Part shown: piece after piece, positions 7,739 to 15,807 of the stretch | Position numbering within the stretch: the first letter of the stretch is position 1 | Layout of the letters: each line of letters starts with the position of its first letter | Assembly (NCBI GenBank): GCA_964607245.1 | Contig: CAZSIB010000008.1 | Location: 1 to 62,409 of the forward strand | Length of the DNA stretch: 62,409 nt | Direction: 5' to 3' | Origin: CAZLPZ01 sp964607245 | Lineage (GTDB): Bacteria > Pseudomonadota > Alphaproteobacteria > Micavibrionales > Micavibrionaceae | Position numbers and translations under genes: made by a program | Notes under the pieces: model-generated | Seen by the model: only the letters and a program-made list of their open reading frames with translations | Database searches by the model: none | Told to the model about the DNA's origin: nothing

Positions 7739-9565
7739 TTATGCCGCCGCATCGCCCGAATTTTTGGCCGCGCGTTTGCGGTCATTGGGATCCAGATGTT
7801 TTTTGCGCAGACGCAAGGATTTTGGCGTCACCTCGACCAGCTCGTCGTCCTCGATATACGACATCATGGATTCAAGGCTTAAACGCCGCGGCGGGACCAG
7901 GACAATTGCTTCATCCTTGCCGGCGGCGCGAATATTGGTCAGTTGCTTGGCCTTTAAGACGTTAATTTCCAGGTCGTTTTCACGGGAATTTTCCCCGACG
8001 ATCATGCCTTGATACACATCATCTCCGGGGTTCACAAACATGGTCCCGCGATCTTGTAAGTTAAAAAGCGCATAGGCCACCGCCTGGCCTTTATCGGTTG
8101 AAATCAACACACCGCGATTACGCCCACCCACATCGCCCTTGAACGGGGCATAGGAATGGTACAAGCGGTTCAGTAATCCCGTCCCGCGCGTATCGGTTAA
8201 GAATTCAGACTGATATCCAATGAGGCCGCGCGACGGGGCAAGGAAGGTGAGGCGCATTTTACCACCACCGGACGGGCGCATATCGGTCATTTCCCCTTTA
8301 CGTTGGCTTACCTTTTCCACCACCGTGCCGGAATATTCCTGGTCCACATCGATGATCACTTCTTCCATCGGTTCCATCAGTTGATTATTCTCGTCTCGTT
8401 TAAACAGCACACGCGGGCGCGAGACCGACAGCTCGAATCCTTCGCGCCGCATCGTTTCAATGAGGACACCCAGTTGCAATTCACCGCGGCCCGAGACTTC
8501 GAATGCGTCTTTCCCGTCGCTTTCACGCACGCGGATCGCGACGTTTGTTTCAGCCTCGGCCAGCAGGCGGTCGCGGATCATGGTGCTTGTCAGTTTTGAT
8601 CCTTCGCGGCCCGCAAGGGGGGAATCGTTCACGGAGATGGTGATCGCCATGGTGGGCGGGTCAATCGGCGTTGCCGGGATGGGTGTTGCGACGTTCACAT
8701 CGCAAATCGTATCGGCCACAGAAGTATTTTGAAGCCCCGCAATCGCAATAATATCGCCGGCTTCAACCGTGTCGGTGATGACGCGTTCGACGCCCAGGAA
8801 GGTTTGAAGTTTCGTAAGCCGCGCGTTTTCAACGACTTCGCCGTTCAGGTTCATGGCCTTCACAGGCATATTCACCTTGGCGCGACCGCTGTAAACCTTG
8901 CCGGTCAAAACGCGGCCCAGATAGGGGTCGGATTGCAGCAAGGTCGCAAGCATCGCAAACGGCGCATCCGGATCGCATTTGGGTGCAGGAACATGTTTCA
9001 AGATGAGATCAAGAAGCGGTGTCAGGCTGTCACGTGGGCCCTCAATCGCCGGCGCGGCCCAGCCGTCACGTCCCGAGGCATAAAGAACCGGGAAATCCAG
9101 TTGCTCATCGGTGGCATCAAGCGCGATGAACAGGTCGTAAATGGCATCCAAAACTTCGGCGGGTTGCGCATCGGGGCGGTCCACCTTGTTAATCAAGATG
9201 ATCGGTTTTAATCCCTGGCGCATCGCCTTCATCAGGACGAATTTGGTTTGGGGCAGGGGGCCTTCGGCCGCATCGACGAGCAGAACAACACCGTCTGCCA
9301 TGGCGAGCACGCGCTCCACCTCTCCGCCGAAATCCGCGTGACCGGGGGTGTCAATAATATTGATTTTGTGGTTGTTCCACCGCACGGCCGTGCATTTCGC
9401 CAGAATTGTAATCCCGCGTTCTTTTTCCAAATCATTCGAATCCATGATCCGTTCAGCGATTTGTTGATTTTCGCGGAAGGTCCCGGATTGGCGCAGAATG
9501 GAATCGATCAGCGTGGTTTTGCCATGGTCAACGTGGGCGATGATGGCGATGTTACGAATAGACAT
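7739..9565 (-). CDS. typA: ribosome-associated GTPase TypA/BipA
   Basis: Translational GTPase of the elongation-factor family that acts on the ribosome in assembly and stress adaptation. The 608-residue protein has all G motifs: AHVDHGKTT (P-loop), RGITI (G2), DTPGHADFGGEVERV (G3), NKVD (G4), then domains II, III and V and the TypA-specific C-terminus with SLESMMSYIEDDELVEVTP. Length is standard. The ATG sits in a long AT-rich leader without a strong Shine-Dalgarno. It is a single gene bounded by terminators on both sides. Confidence 0.97.
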   Translation of the reverse strand: MSIRNIAIIAHVDHGKTTLIDSILRQSGTFRENQQIAERIMDSNDLEKERGITILAKCTAVRWNNHKINIIDTPGHADFGGEVERVLAMADGVVLLVDAAEGPLPQTKFVLMKAMRQGLKPIILINKVDRPDAQPAEVLDAIYDLFIALDATDEQLDFPVLYASGRDGWAAPAIEGPRDSLTPLLDLILKHVPAPKCDPDAPFAMLATLLQSDPYLGRVLTGKVYSGRAKVNMPVKAMNLNGEVVENARLTKLQTFLGVERVITDTVEAGDIIAIAGLQNTSVADTICDVNVATPIPATPIDPPTMAITISVNDSPLAGREGSKLTSTMIRDRLLAEAETNVAIRVRESDGKDAFEVSGRGELQLGVLIETMRREGFELSVSRPRVLFKRDENNQLMEPMEEVIIDVDQEYSGTVVEKVSQRKGEMTDMRPSGGGKMRLTFLAPSRGLIGYQSEFLTDTRGTGLLNRLYHSYAPFKGDVGGRNRGVLISTDKGQAVAYALFNLQDRGTMFVNPGDDVYQGMIVGENSRENDLEINVLKAKQLTNIRAAGKDEAIVLVPPRRLSLESMMSYIEDDELVEVTPKSLRLRKKHLDPNDRKRAAKNSGDAAA

Positions 9566-9673
9566 AAAATAACTTTCATTTTTTGAATTTTTATTGCCGT
9601 ATCACTGGCGCGCCCTTATGCCAGATAATGCGGTGTGATGCAATGAAAATGAAAGGATTTTGGTCAAAAATCA

Positions 9674-9702
9674 TCCCCGCCTGGGGGATTGCCCGGCGGG
9701 GA
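9674..9702 (-). terminator. probable terminator of the minus-strand small-gene operon
   Basis: An 8-bp GC-rich stem TCCCCGCC/GGCGGGGA with an inner GGG/CCC extension. Read on the minus strand the hairpin is followed by ATGATTTTTG. It lies directly downstream of the 59-residue gene and before the typA leader, where an operon terminator is expected. Confidence 0.6.
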
Positions 9703-9732
9703 AGGGAAAACGCGAACCTCTAAAATAGGGAC

Positions 9733-9912
9733 TTAAATCTTAAGTTCTGGAGCCATGGCTGGGGTCACGGCACTATGTTGAATAGATGTCGTGGAAACCG
9801 GATCGACCCGGAATGTTGCCCCATGTGCCATAGAGCTGCCTGAGACAGCAGCTGCAATCCCTGTTAAATCACGACCTTTACCACTTGCGCCAATAAACTG
9901 TAAAACCATCAT
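9733..9912 (-). CDS. 59-residue protein of unknown function
   Basis: A short gene with a convincing Shine-Dalgarno (AAAGGAGAAAA just before ATGATG). The protein begins MMVLQFIGASGKGRDLTGIA and is rich in Ala, Ser, Gly and Val, with no membrane segment and no cysteine. I do not recognise it. It starts 30 nt after the stop of the 132-residue gene on the same strand and is followed by a terminator hairpin, so the two form a small operon. The quality of the ribosome site and the operon layout are the main support for calling it real. Confidence 0.6.
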   Translation of the reverse strand: MMVLQFIGASGKGRDLTGIAAAVSGSSMAHGATFRVDPVSTTSIQHSAVTPAMAPELKI

Positions 9913-9942
9913 TTTTCTCCTTTATACACCCTGATTAAAAAA

Positions 9943-10341
9943 CTAGTCCCGCACGATAAAAGGCACGTGATGGACGATATTCATGTCCCCAACTTTTGTG
10001 ACCACCGTGATCCGCTTTACCATTTTTAACATATCCATTTGGTCTTTTTCAATCTTTATCGATAATGTCGCATAGGCGCCGTTTTGTTGCGCAATCCCAA
10101 TCACATTTTGTGTCCGATCCCAATCCGCCCAGACCGGCACATCATGCAGATCTGTATCAACCACCAGGATCAAACGGTCTTGATCCGTGTCGCGGACCAG
10201 AAGTGCACTGACCCCTAAAGCACCGCTCAGGCCCTGGTCGGGTTCCGGCGCGTGGCGTGGAGTCACGGGCCGCGGCGTGACGGGCCGACCTAGAATATAA
10301 GTGTAGAAGAAATCCTTTAAGATTTGCTTTATTTTATACAT
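9943..10341 (-). CDS. 132-residue protein of unknown function
   Basis: The N-terminus is basic with an amphipathic stretch (KIKQILKDFFYTYILG), then a short tandem repeat RPVTPRPVTPR and a compact C-terminal half with alternating hydrophobic residues (LILVVDTDLHDVPVW, KRITVVTKVG). No family is recognised and there is no clear signal peptide. It heads a two-gene operon with the 59-residue gene and is divergent from the gene at 10554 across a hairpin-rich intergenic region. The Shine-Dalgarno is weak, so the start could be slightly different. Confidence 0.6.
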   Translation of the reverse strand: MYKIKQILKDFFYTYILGRPVTPRPVTPRHAPEPDQGLSGALGVSALLVRDTDQDRLILVVDTDLHDVPVWADWDRTQNVIGIAQQNGAYATLSIKIEKDQMDMLKMVKRITVVTKVGDMNIVHHVPFIVRD

Positions 10342-10418
10342 AATAAAAAACCAAAAGGCGGGTTCACGTGAGGATACAATACCACGGAACCCTTAGCGTA
10401 TGGTAAAGAAGCAAAGGG

Positions 10419-10506
10419 AGGGGATAGAAAAGGATAATAAACCTATCCCCTTGGGCGCGGCATGGGGTGTTTCAAAGACCTAAAAACACCTTTGACTCTG
10501 GTCAAA
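10419..10506. promoter_or_regulatory. three adjacent inverted repeats between divergent genes
   Basis: The intergenic region holds three perfect inverted repeats in 88 nt: AGGGGATAG/CTATCCCCT (arms 10419-10427 and 10443-10451), GGTGTTT/AAACACC (10466-10472 and 10484-10490) and TTTGAC-TCTG-GTCAAA (10491-10506). The last covers a TTGACT that can serve as the -35 box of the gene at 10554, with CATAAT at 10513-10518 as the -10 (spacer 15). This fits operators or RNA hairpins; which one is not decided by the sequence. Confidence 0.5.
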
Positions 10507-10553
10507 AAACGACATAATTCTTGCTAACACCATAACATCAGGGAGGACAACAG

Positions 10554-11417
10554 ATGAGCCAGACTTTTCCATTAAAAGACGTGATGACCGAAGAGGAATT
10601 TGATCGGCTGTGGTCCTTGTCTGACGAGGAATCAGGTCTTGATCCGTTAAAGGTTGATGCGCATGTCGCAGGGACGCCGTTTTCAAATCAACAAAGACGG
10701 GGAGATCAATATAACCGTAATTGTGACGAAGCAACGAGCGCGAAAATGATCCTTCATGATGTATGTTCGGACGCGCGCGAGACGCATCGGTCCTCTTATG
10801 CAAGCGGCCATGGACTAGCAAGCGCTGCCGCATTCCAAAAATTGGCGGAAGATTTTAATGAATGGGCAGGAGGTAAATCGACGCCCGGTCACAATCGCTC
10901 GGGCATGATGCCCTTGTTGGCGCGGATGATGGCGGCTCAGATCAATACAAACCCGCATGTGATCAGCGACCGAAATGCCCATCTTTTGGTACCGGGTATT
11001 TTTACACGGGCGGAAATTATTGAGGCGCTCGATCCCGATACCTATTCGACCCGAGTGGAGCATTTTAAACGTATGCAGCGAAATGAGGCATCATTAAGAG
11101 TCCTGGCGGAAGCCGCGTTTGGTATTGATATGACCGGAAAAGGGCGGCTGAAAAAGCATGAGCGGATGGAGAATATCGATCGTGTTGTCCTTGAAAGCGC
11201 GATACGGATTGCTGGATCATTCCGTCATCCGGTCCATGATTCATCCTTGGTCCGCGTTTTTGTGAACGCCGCTGCGGCGCATTGCCCCGAACTTTTCGAT
11301 GAAAGAAATGTTCGGGATGCGATGTCCCAAGCGTATCATAACTTAGATGAGATTAACCGAGAAATTGCTCCGGCGCGTGCGGCCCTTGCGAATTGGATGG
11401 CGATGACACAGGGGTAA
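10554..11417 (+). CDS. 287-residue protein of unknown function
   Basis: It has an excellent Shine-Dalgarno (AGGGAGGACAACAG before ATG), so the start is firm. The protein is soluble and mostly helical in appearance, with charged heptad-like stretches in the second half (RLKKHERMENIDRVVLES). There is no signal peptide, membrane segment or recognisable catalytic motif. It is a single transcription unit with its own promoter near the palindrome at 10491 and is followed by the promoter of hsp20. Composition looks like the neighbours, so nothing points to recent transfer. Confidence 0.7.
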   Translation: MSQTFPLKDVMTEEEFDRLWSLSDEESGLDPLKVDAHVAGTPFSNQQRRGDQYNRNCDEATSAKMILHDVCSDARETHRSSYASGHGLASAAAFQKLAEDFNEWAGGKSTPGHNRSGMMPLLARMMAAQINTNPHVISDRNAHLLVPGIFTRAEIIEALDPDTYSTRVEHFKRMQRNEASLRVLAEAAFGIDMTGKGRLKKHERMENIDRVVLESAIRIAGSFRHPVHDSSLVRVFVNAAAAHCPELFDERNVRDAMSQAYHNLDEINREIAPARAALANWMAMTQG

Positions 11418-11442
11418 GGGCCGGACTTTATCCTCCAGGGGT

Positions 11443-11471
11443 TTGATTTTCTGGTTTTTGTGCTCTATATC
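11443..11471 (+). promoter_or_regulatory. sigma-70-type promoter of hsp20
   Basis: TTGATT, a 17-nt spacer, then TATATC, 75 nt before the hsp20 start. A heat-shock (RpoH-type) promoter was looked for in the same region and not found with confidence. Confidence 0.5.
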
Positions 11472-11545
11472 ATCCTGAAACAGGGGTGCTGCACGCGCGG
11501 GCCCTTGATCTTGACCAAAACGTGCTTTGACTGGAGGCGTCGGCG

Positions 11546-12055
11546 ATGACCACACGGTTTACTTTATTTGATTCTCCGCTTTTTTTGGGTTTTGATCATT
11601 TTGAACGGACGTTTGACCGGATTAAAAAATCAACGACAGACGGCTATCCTCCTTATAATATTGAACAAATCGGGGAAAATGGCATTCGTATTACTTTGGC
11701 GGTCGCTGGGTTTACCATGAATGATCTGGATGTCGAGGCCGATCAGAACCAATTGATTATTCGTGGACGCCAGTCGGAGGAAGGTGACGAGGCGCGGGTT
11801 TTCCTTCATCGCGGTATCGCCGCACGGCAATTTATGCGGAGTTTTGTGCTCGCGGACGGCGTTGAAATTTTGGGGGCGAGCCTGGATAACGGCTTGCTCC
11901 ATATTGATCTGCGCCGGGTCGAACCGCAATCGAATGCGCGGAAAGTGCCCATTGTCTCAAACGGGCGGCCGACCCCGGCGGCGATTACCGGACCCCAGAC
12001 CCAAAAGAATACAAGCGGAGCGGTCGACGCCGTGCCTGATACACCAGCCTCGTAA
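11546..12055 (+). CDS. small heat shock protein, Hsp20/alpha-crystallin family
   Basis: ATP-independent holdase chaperone in the cytosol. The 169-residue protein follows the IbpA-type alphaproteobacterial layout: FDSPLFLGFDHFERTFDRI, then PPYNIEQIGENGIRITLAVAG, DLDVEADQNQLIIRG, RGIAARQFMRSF and GLLHIDLRR, with a VPI (IxI-type) motif that helps oligomers form. A longer Pro/Thr/Ala-rich tail follows the core. GGAGG lies upstream of the ATG. The DUF1150 gene follows after 58 nt, the usual partner of this Hsp20 type in alphaproteobacteria. Confidence 0.92.
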   Translation: MTTRFTLFDSPLFLGFDHFERTFDRIKKSTTDGYPPYNIEQIGENGIRITLAVAGFTMNDLDVEADQNQLIIRGRQSEEGDEARVFLHRGIAARQFMRSFVLADGVEILGASLDNGLLHIDLRRVEPQSNARKVPIVSNGRPTPAAITGPQTQKNTSGAVDAVPDTPAS

Positions 12056-12113
12056 AGTTGGTGTTTTGAAACATTTTTGTGATAGTCTAGTCAGACAAGG
12101 TGATGTGATTCTC

Positions 12114-12347
12114 ATGCAAATACCCAAGACACCGGCTCAGACCCAAGATATGTCCCAGAAAACGGGGCAGGATTTATTGGGCTTTGGCCTTAATCAAGTT
12201 GCTTATATTCGCCCGCAACGGATCATGGACCGCGTGGTCTATTCCGTGCATGCGGCAGATGGGACGCCGATCTCTGCGGCCGAAAGCCTGGCTCTCGCCC
12301 AGGAATTAATCGCCCGGCAGGACCTCGAGAATATCTCGGTTCATTAA
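12114..12347 (+). CDS. DUF1150 family protein
   Basis: A 77-residue protein with the DUF1150 core AYIRPQRIMDRVVYSVHAADG and a helical end with AESLALAQELIARQDLE. The function is unknown to me, but the gene is commonly found right after Hsp20 genes in alphaproteobacteria, as here. An in-frame GTG at 12105 lies closer to the AAGGTG Shine-Dalgarno and would add three residues; the ATG at 12114 is the conservative choice. Confidence 0.85.
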   Translation: MQIPKTPAQTQDMSQKTGQDLLGFGLNQVAYIRPQRIMDRVVYSVHAADGTPISAAESLALAQELIARQDLENISVH

Positions 12348-12392
12348 TCTTTATAGACATTTTGTCCTATTTTGGGGTATCGAGAACGATAT

Positions 12393-12432
12393 TTAACCCA
12401 TTGATTAACAACAACTTCATGAAATTAACCAT
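12393..12432. promoter_or_regulatory. candidate CtrA-type binding sites
   Basis: TTAA-N8-TTAAC (12393-12409) and an exact TTAACCAT half-site (12425-12432) lie 46-85 nt before the lytic transglycosylase gene. CtrA of alphaproteobacteria binds TTAA-N7-TTAA and TTAACCAT half-sites. The full-site spacing is one base too long, and such AT-rich words occur by chance, so this is only a candidate. Confidence 0.3.
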
Positions 12433-12477
12433 TTTTTTACTAGACAAGGGTGCGGCATTTCGTCTAAAACCGTCCCC

Positions 12478-13845
12478 ATGCAAACAAAATCTTATCGCAA
12501 ACGATGGGCCGGTCGAGGGGGTTTCCTCGGGGTGTTGATGGCGGTGATCTTGGCGGGAAATATCTCTCCGGCCTGGGCCGCGCCGGATCCTGATATGGTG
12601 CTGCCGCCCCGGATTGCGGCGCTCTTTGGGGTTGAGCCTGCCGCGATTGTCATCCCTCATGATTTGGGACGCCCACCTGTTCCGCCACGTAAACCGCGTG
12701 CATCGACGCCTACGTCACCCAAAATTGCGCGCGCGGCCTGGGACCGGGGCCTACAAGCCTACCGTACACAAGATTTTAACCTTGCCCTCAAAGCCTTTGT
12801 TCAAGCGTATGAAAATGGGGACAAGAAGGATGCCTGGACCCAAGGGGCAAGCGCCTTTTGGGCGGCAAGAACCGCCGACAAACTGGGGCAAGCAGAGACA
12901 GCTCGCGAGTACCGAATTTACGCCGCCCAGTATGACCGGACGTTTTACGGCCAACTCGCCCAGGCGCAATTGGGTGAGACGACCCGGATCTCATGGGAAT
13001 TACCCATCGTCCCACAGGCGGCACAGAGTGCATTTCATCAGGATTCTCGTGCCAAGTTAGCAGCGACGCATCTGGCCGCTGGCCGGTTGAGTGCAGCCGA
13101 TGAGGTTTTGCAAGGTTTTGCGCGGGAACGCGATGCGGGGATGCGCCTTGCGGCTTTAAATTACGCAATCCGCCACCATTTGCCCGCAACGGCCTTGCGC
13201 TTGGCGCCCGGGGTTGAGCGCGAGAATGAGATGCGGATTAACGCCGCGATGTACCCCGTGGGGCGGTGGATGGCGCGATCTGACTTTCGGGTCGACCCGG
13301 CGCTGGTTCATGCGATTATTCGCCAAGAATCCTCGTTCAACCCGCGGGCGCGTTCGCATCAAGGGGCGGTGGGGTTGATGCAGCTGTTGCCCTCGACCGC
13401 GCGTTATGTGGTGAAAGTGCGGGCGCACCCTGAAAACCAAATGATGGATCTGACCCGGTCCACGCATAATCTGGCGGTGGGACAAGAATATCTGGCCTAT
13501 CTTTTGGACCGGCCGATGGTTCAGGGCGATATCTTGAATATGCTTATGGCCTATAATGCTGGCCCCGGAAATTTGGCGCGTTGGCAGCGGGATTTGGACG
13601 ATGTGGGGGATGAGCTTTTGTTCATCGAAATGATCCCGGCGGCTGAAACACGGGCCTATGTTGAAAAAGTGATGGCCGCTTATTGGATTTATCAAGATCG
13701 GTTTGGGACCAACCCCACCACGCGTACGCGCATTGCCGGGGGCGTCGATTCTGTTCTTCCGATGTCTTCCGCACGCGTGATCCCCGCGTCAACGGGACCC
13801 GAGACATCGATGGTTCAGCATATGCGCCGGTATTTCGGGTTGTAA
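12478..13845 (+). CDS. soluble lytic murein transglycosylase (Slt-like)
   Basis: Cleaves peptidoglycan glycan strands to 1,6-anhydro ends in the periplasm. The 455-residue protein has a signal peptide ending near PAWAAP, a helical TPR-like middle and a C-terminal lysozyme-like domain with the catalytic Glu in IIRQESSFNPRARS, then GAVGLMQLLPSTA and the AYNAGPGNLARW motif, all typical of the Slt70 family 1 enzymes. It is shorter than E. coli Slt70, as is common in alphaproteobacteria. The start codon has no obvious Shine-Dalgarno. It ends 1 nt from the convergent pentapeptide gene. Confidence 0.93.
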   Translation: MQTKSYRKRWAGRGGFLGVLMAVILAGNISPAWAAPDPDMVLPPRIAALFGVEPAAIVIPHDLGRPPVPPRKPRASTPTSPKIARAAWDRGLQAYRTQDFNLALKAFVQAYENGDKKDAWTQGASAFWAARTADKLGQAETAREYRIYAAQYDRTFYGQLAQAQLGETTRISWELPIVPQAAQSAFHQDSRAKLAATHLAAGRLSAADEVLQGFARERDAGMRLAALNYAIRHHLPATALRLAPGVERENEMRINAAMYPVGRWMARSDFRVDPALVHAIIRQESSFNPRARSHQGAVGLMQLLPSTARYVVKVRAHPENQMMDLTRSTHNLAVGQEYLAYLLDRPMVQGDILNMLMAYNAGPGNLARWQRDLDDVGDELLFIEMIPAAETRAYVEKVMAAYWIYQDRFGTNPTTRTRIAGGVDSVLPMSSARVIPASTGPETSMVQHMRRYFGL

Positions 13846-13846
13846 A

Positions 13847-15160
13847 TTACGTCTCACTTAAGGACTTTAAAGAAAAGGCGCGGCCTGCGGGCCCCATGGG
13901 AAGGGTTGTTCCTTCTATATTCGCGCCGTCCAGGATCGTCCCCGTTAAAACAGCATCGGTAAAGTCCACTTCACGCAAATCGGCATCCGTGAAATTCGCA
14001 TAAGATAAATCGGCGCCGCGGAACGAAGCATTCTTTAAAGTCGCACCCCGTAGATCGGCATAGCGTAATTGAGCCTCTGCAAAATCGGATGGGGCAAAGC
14101 GGCCGCGCTCGCCGGACCCAAACAAAAGCGGCGCAAGGTTTGCGCCTTTGAGGCGGGCATGGTTCATGATGGCACGGCGAAAGGTACTTGCGCGTAAATC
14201 CGATTCTTCCATGTCGCAATTGCGGAAATCGGCGTCATCCAGAACCGCGCTTTGCAGTTCGATTTTGTACAAATTCATCCCAAAGAATTTGGCGCCGATC
14301 GCCCGGATGGCGGTTAATTTTTCACCTTTGAGGGTTTTTAAATCACGGAGATCGTAACCGGAGAGATCGAGTTGTTTTCCAGATTTTCCAACTGTTTCAA
14401 CCCAGCGTCGATGATCATCAATTAATTGCGCGAGCGGCACCGCCATTTGCGACAATCTTGTCCCGATATTCGCGTCTGTAATCGCTGTTTTAATATCGAT
14501 GTTATCCCGGATACTGGTCAGATCGACGCCCGCCAGAATGGTGTTTTTCATTTGGGCACCGGATAATTGTGCGCCGTCGATTGTGGCACCCGACATATCC
14601 GCCCCCTGGAATGAGGCACCCCGCAGGTCCGCATTTTTAATGTCAATCTGGGCCATTAAAGCATCCGAGAAATCGGCATTATTGGCCATGACGCCCGACA
14701 GGCGTGCGCCCGATAAATTGGCGCCGCGGAAATTCACGACGCTTGATTCGACGGTATTGAATTGGCCGTCCATCGAAATACCGCCGCTCCGTAAATCGGC
14801 GCGTTCTAAATTCGCACCGGTTAGGTTTGCTGCCTCGATCCGTGCACCACGCAAATCGGCGCGGACAAAAGAGGCTTCGTTCAAATTCGCAAGCGATAAA
14901 TCGCACGCATAAAGGGACGCTTCCTGAAAATTGGTGCGCGAAAGATCCATATAGCGCATGAGGCAACCGGAAAAATCAGCCTGGCGCATATCATGTCCCG
15001 AGAGGGTTAAATGCGAGATATCGGCGTGTTTTAAGGCCGCGCGTCGCCCGCCGATACGGCCTTGAAGAAAACGTTCATGTAGCGCAACAAGACCATCGAG
15101 TTGGTCTTGACTCAGGCGTTCATGGGTTGTTGTGGGTGTGTGGGCAGGATCGTTCATCAT
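13847..15160 (-). CDS. pentapeptide-repeat protein
   Basis: A 437-residue protein built from A(D/N)Lxx-type pentapeptides, which fold as a four-sided right-handed beta helix. There are two blocks: about residues 45-225 (for example ADLRGARIEAANLTGANLE) and 270-425 (ADLRGATLKNASFRGADLS). Between them lies a non-repeat segment with HRRWVETVGKSGKQLDLSGY that may be a helical hinge. No signal peptide or membrane segment is seen, so it is likely cytosolic. Some pentapeptide proteins mimic DNA and inhibit gyrase, but nothing here shows that. It is probably its own unit. Confidence 0.9.
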   Translation of the reverse strand: MMNDPAHTPTTTHERLSQDQLDGLVALHERFLQGRIGGRRAALKHADISHLTLSGHDMRQADFSGCLMRYMDLSRTNFQEASLYACDLSLANLNEASFVRADLRGARIEAANLTGANLERADLRSGGISMDGQFNTVESSVVNFRGANLSGARLSGVMANNADFSDALMAQIDIKNADLRGASFQGADMSGATIDGAQLSGAQMKNTILAGVDLTSIRDNIDIKTAITDANIGTRLSQMAVPLAQLIDDHRRWVETVGKSGKQLDLSGYDLRDLKTLKGEKLTAIRAIGAKFFGMNLYKIELQSAVLDDADFRNCDMEESDLRASTFRRAIMNHARLKGANLAPLLFGSGERGRFAPSDFAEAQLRYADLRGATLKNASFRGADLSYANFTDADLREVDFTDAVLTGTILDGANIEGTTLPMGPAGRAFSLKSLSET

Positions 15161-15222
15161 AGGCTCGAATCATACCAAAGAGCGGGCGCGCCGGATATCA
15201 TGAAAATGCGTGTGCGCGCGGA

Positions 15223-15807
15223 TTATTTTTTAACGTAAGGAAAAAAGAAATCGGGCTGGTCGCGGACGGCGGTTAGAAAGGCGCGGGCGCTTGCGCTGTC
15301 CCATTTCGCGCGACCATAAAATGCGGCGCGTAATGTTCCCGCTGGATCAATCAGATAGGTAACAGGCAGCCGTGTTGTGTCCAGGCGGCGATCCAGCATG
15401 CGCGCCGTATCGTGCAGAGGTTCAATTGCCTCAACGCGCCAACGTTTCAGGTAATACGCGATACGGTCGGCGTCGAATTTCCGGTCGATCGACACCGCCA
15501 GGATATCAATATCGTCATCTGTATCACGGGCGAGACGATTGAGTGTGGGCAGTTCCGCAATACACGGCGCGCACCATGTTGCCCAAAGATTTAAAACAAC
15601 CCAGCGTCCATGATGATCTCTGATTTGGTGCGGGGCCTGGTCGCGGGCACGGGAAAAGAAAAGATCCGTGGCCGAGGGCGGCGGATCGAAGACATCAATT
15701 TTATAAAAACTGGATAAAAACGCGCGCGGGTTTTCGGCATGAACAGGAAAGGCGGGAGAAAAAAAGAGGATACCGCAGAGTATAAAAATCAATTGATGGC
15801 GGATCAT
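15223..15807 (-). CDS. TlpA-like thiol:disulfide oxidoreductase
   Basis: A 194-residue periplasmic thioredoxin-fold protein. It has a signal peptide with likely cleavage after FPVHA, then the TlpA/ResA pattern VVLNLWATWCAPCIAELPTL with the redox pair in WCAPC, and the cis-proline loop RLPVTYLIDP. Such proteins reduce or isomerise disulfides in the cell envelope, often for cytochrome maturation. Its start overlaps the stop of the acetoacetyl-CoA synthetase gene by 4 nt (ATGA), so it is translationally coupled to it; no functional link between the two is obvious. A DsbD-type reductase that could recharge it is encoded about 2 kb away. Confidence 0.9.
   Translation of the reverse strand: MIRHQLIFILCGILFFSPAFPVHAENPRAFLSSFYKIDVFDPPPSATDLFFSRARDQAPHQIRDHHGRWVVLNLWATWCAPCIAELPTLNRLARDTDDDIDILAVSIDRKFDADRIAYYLKRWRVEAIEPLHDTARMLDRRLDTTRLPVTYLIDPAGTLRAAFYGRAKWDSASARAFLTAVRDQPDFFFPYVKK

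Noticed and set aside
11500..11545. Heat-shock sigma-32 promoter before hsp20
   Set aside because: CTTGACC is present at 11512 but no CCCCAT-type -10 follows at the right distance; a sigma-70-like pair further upstream fits better.
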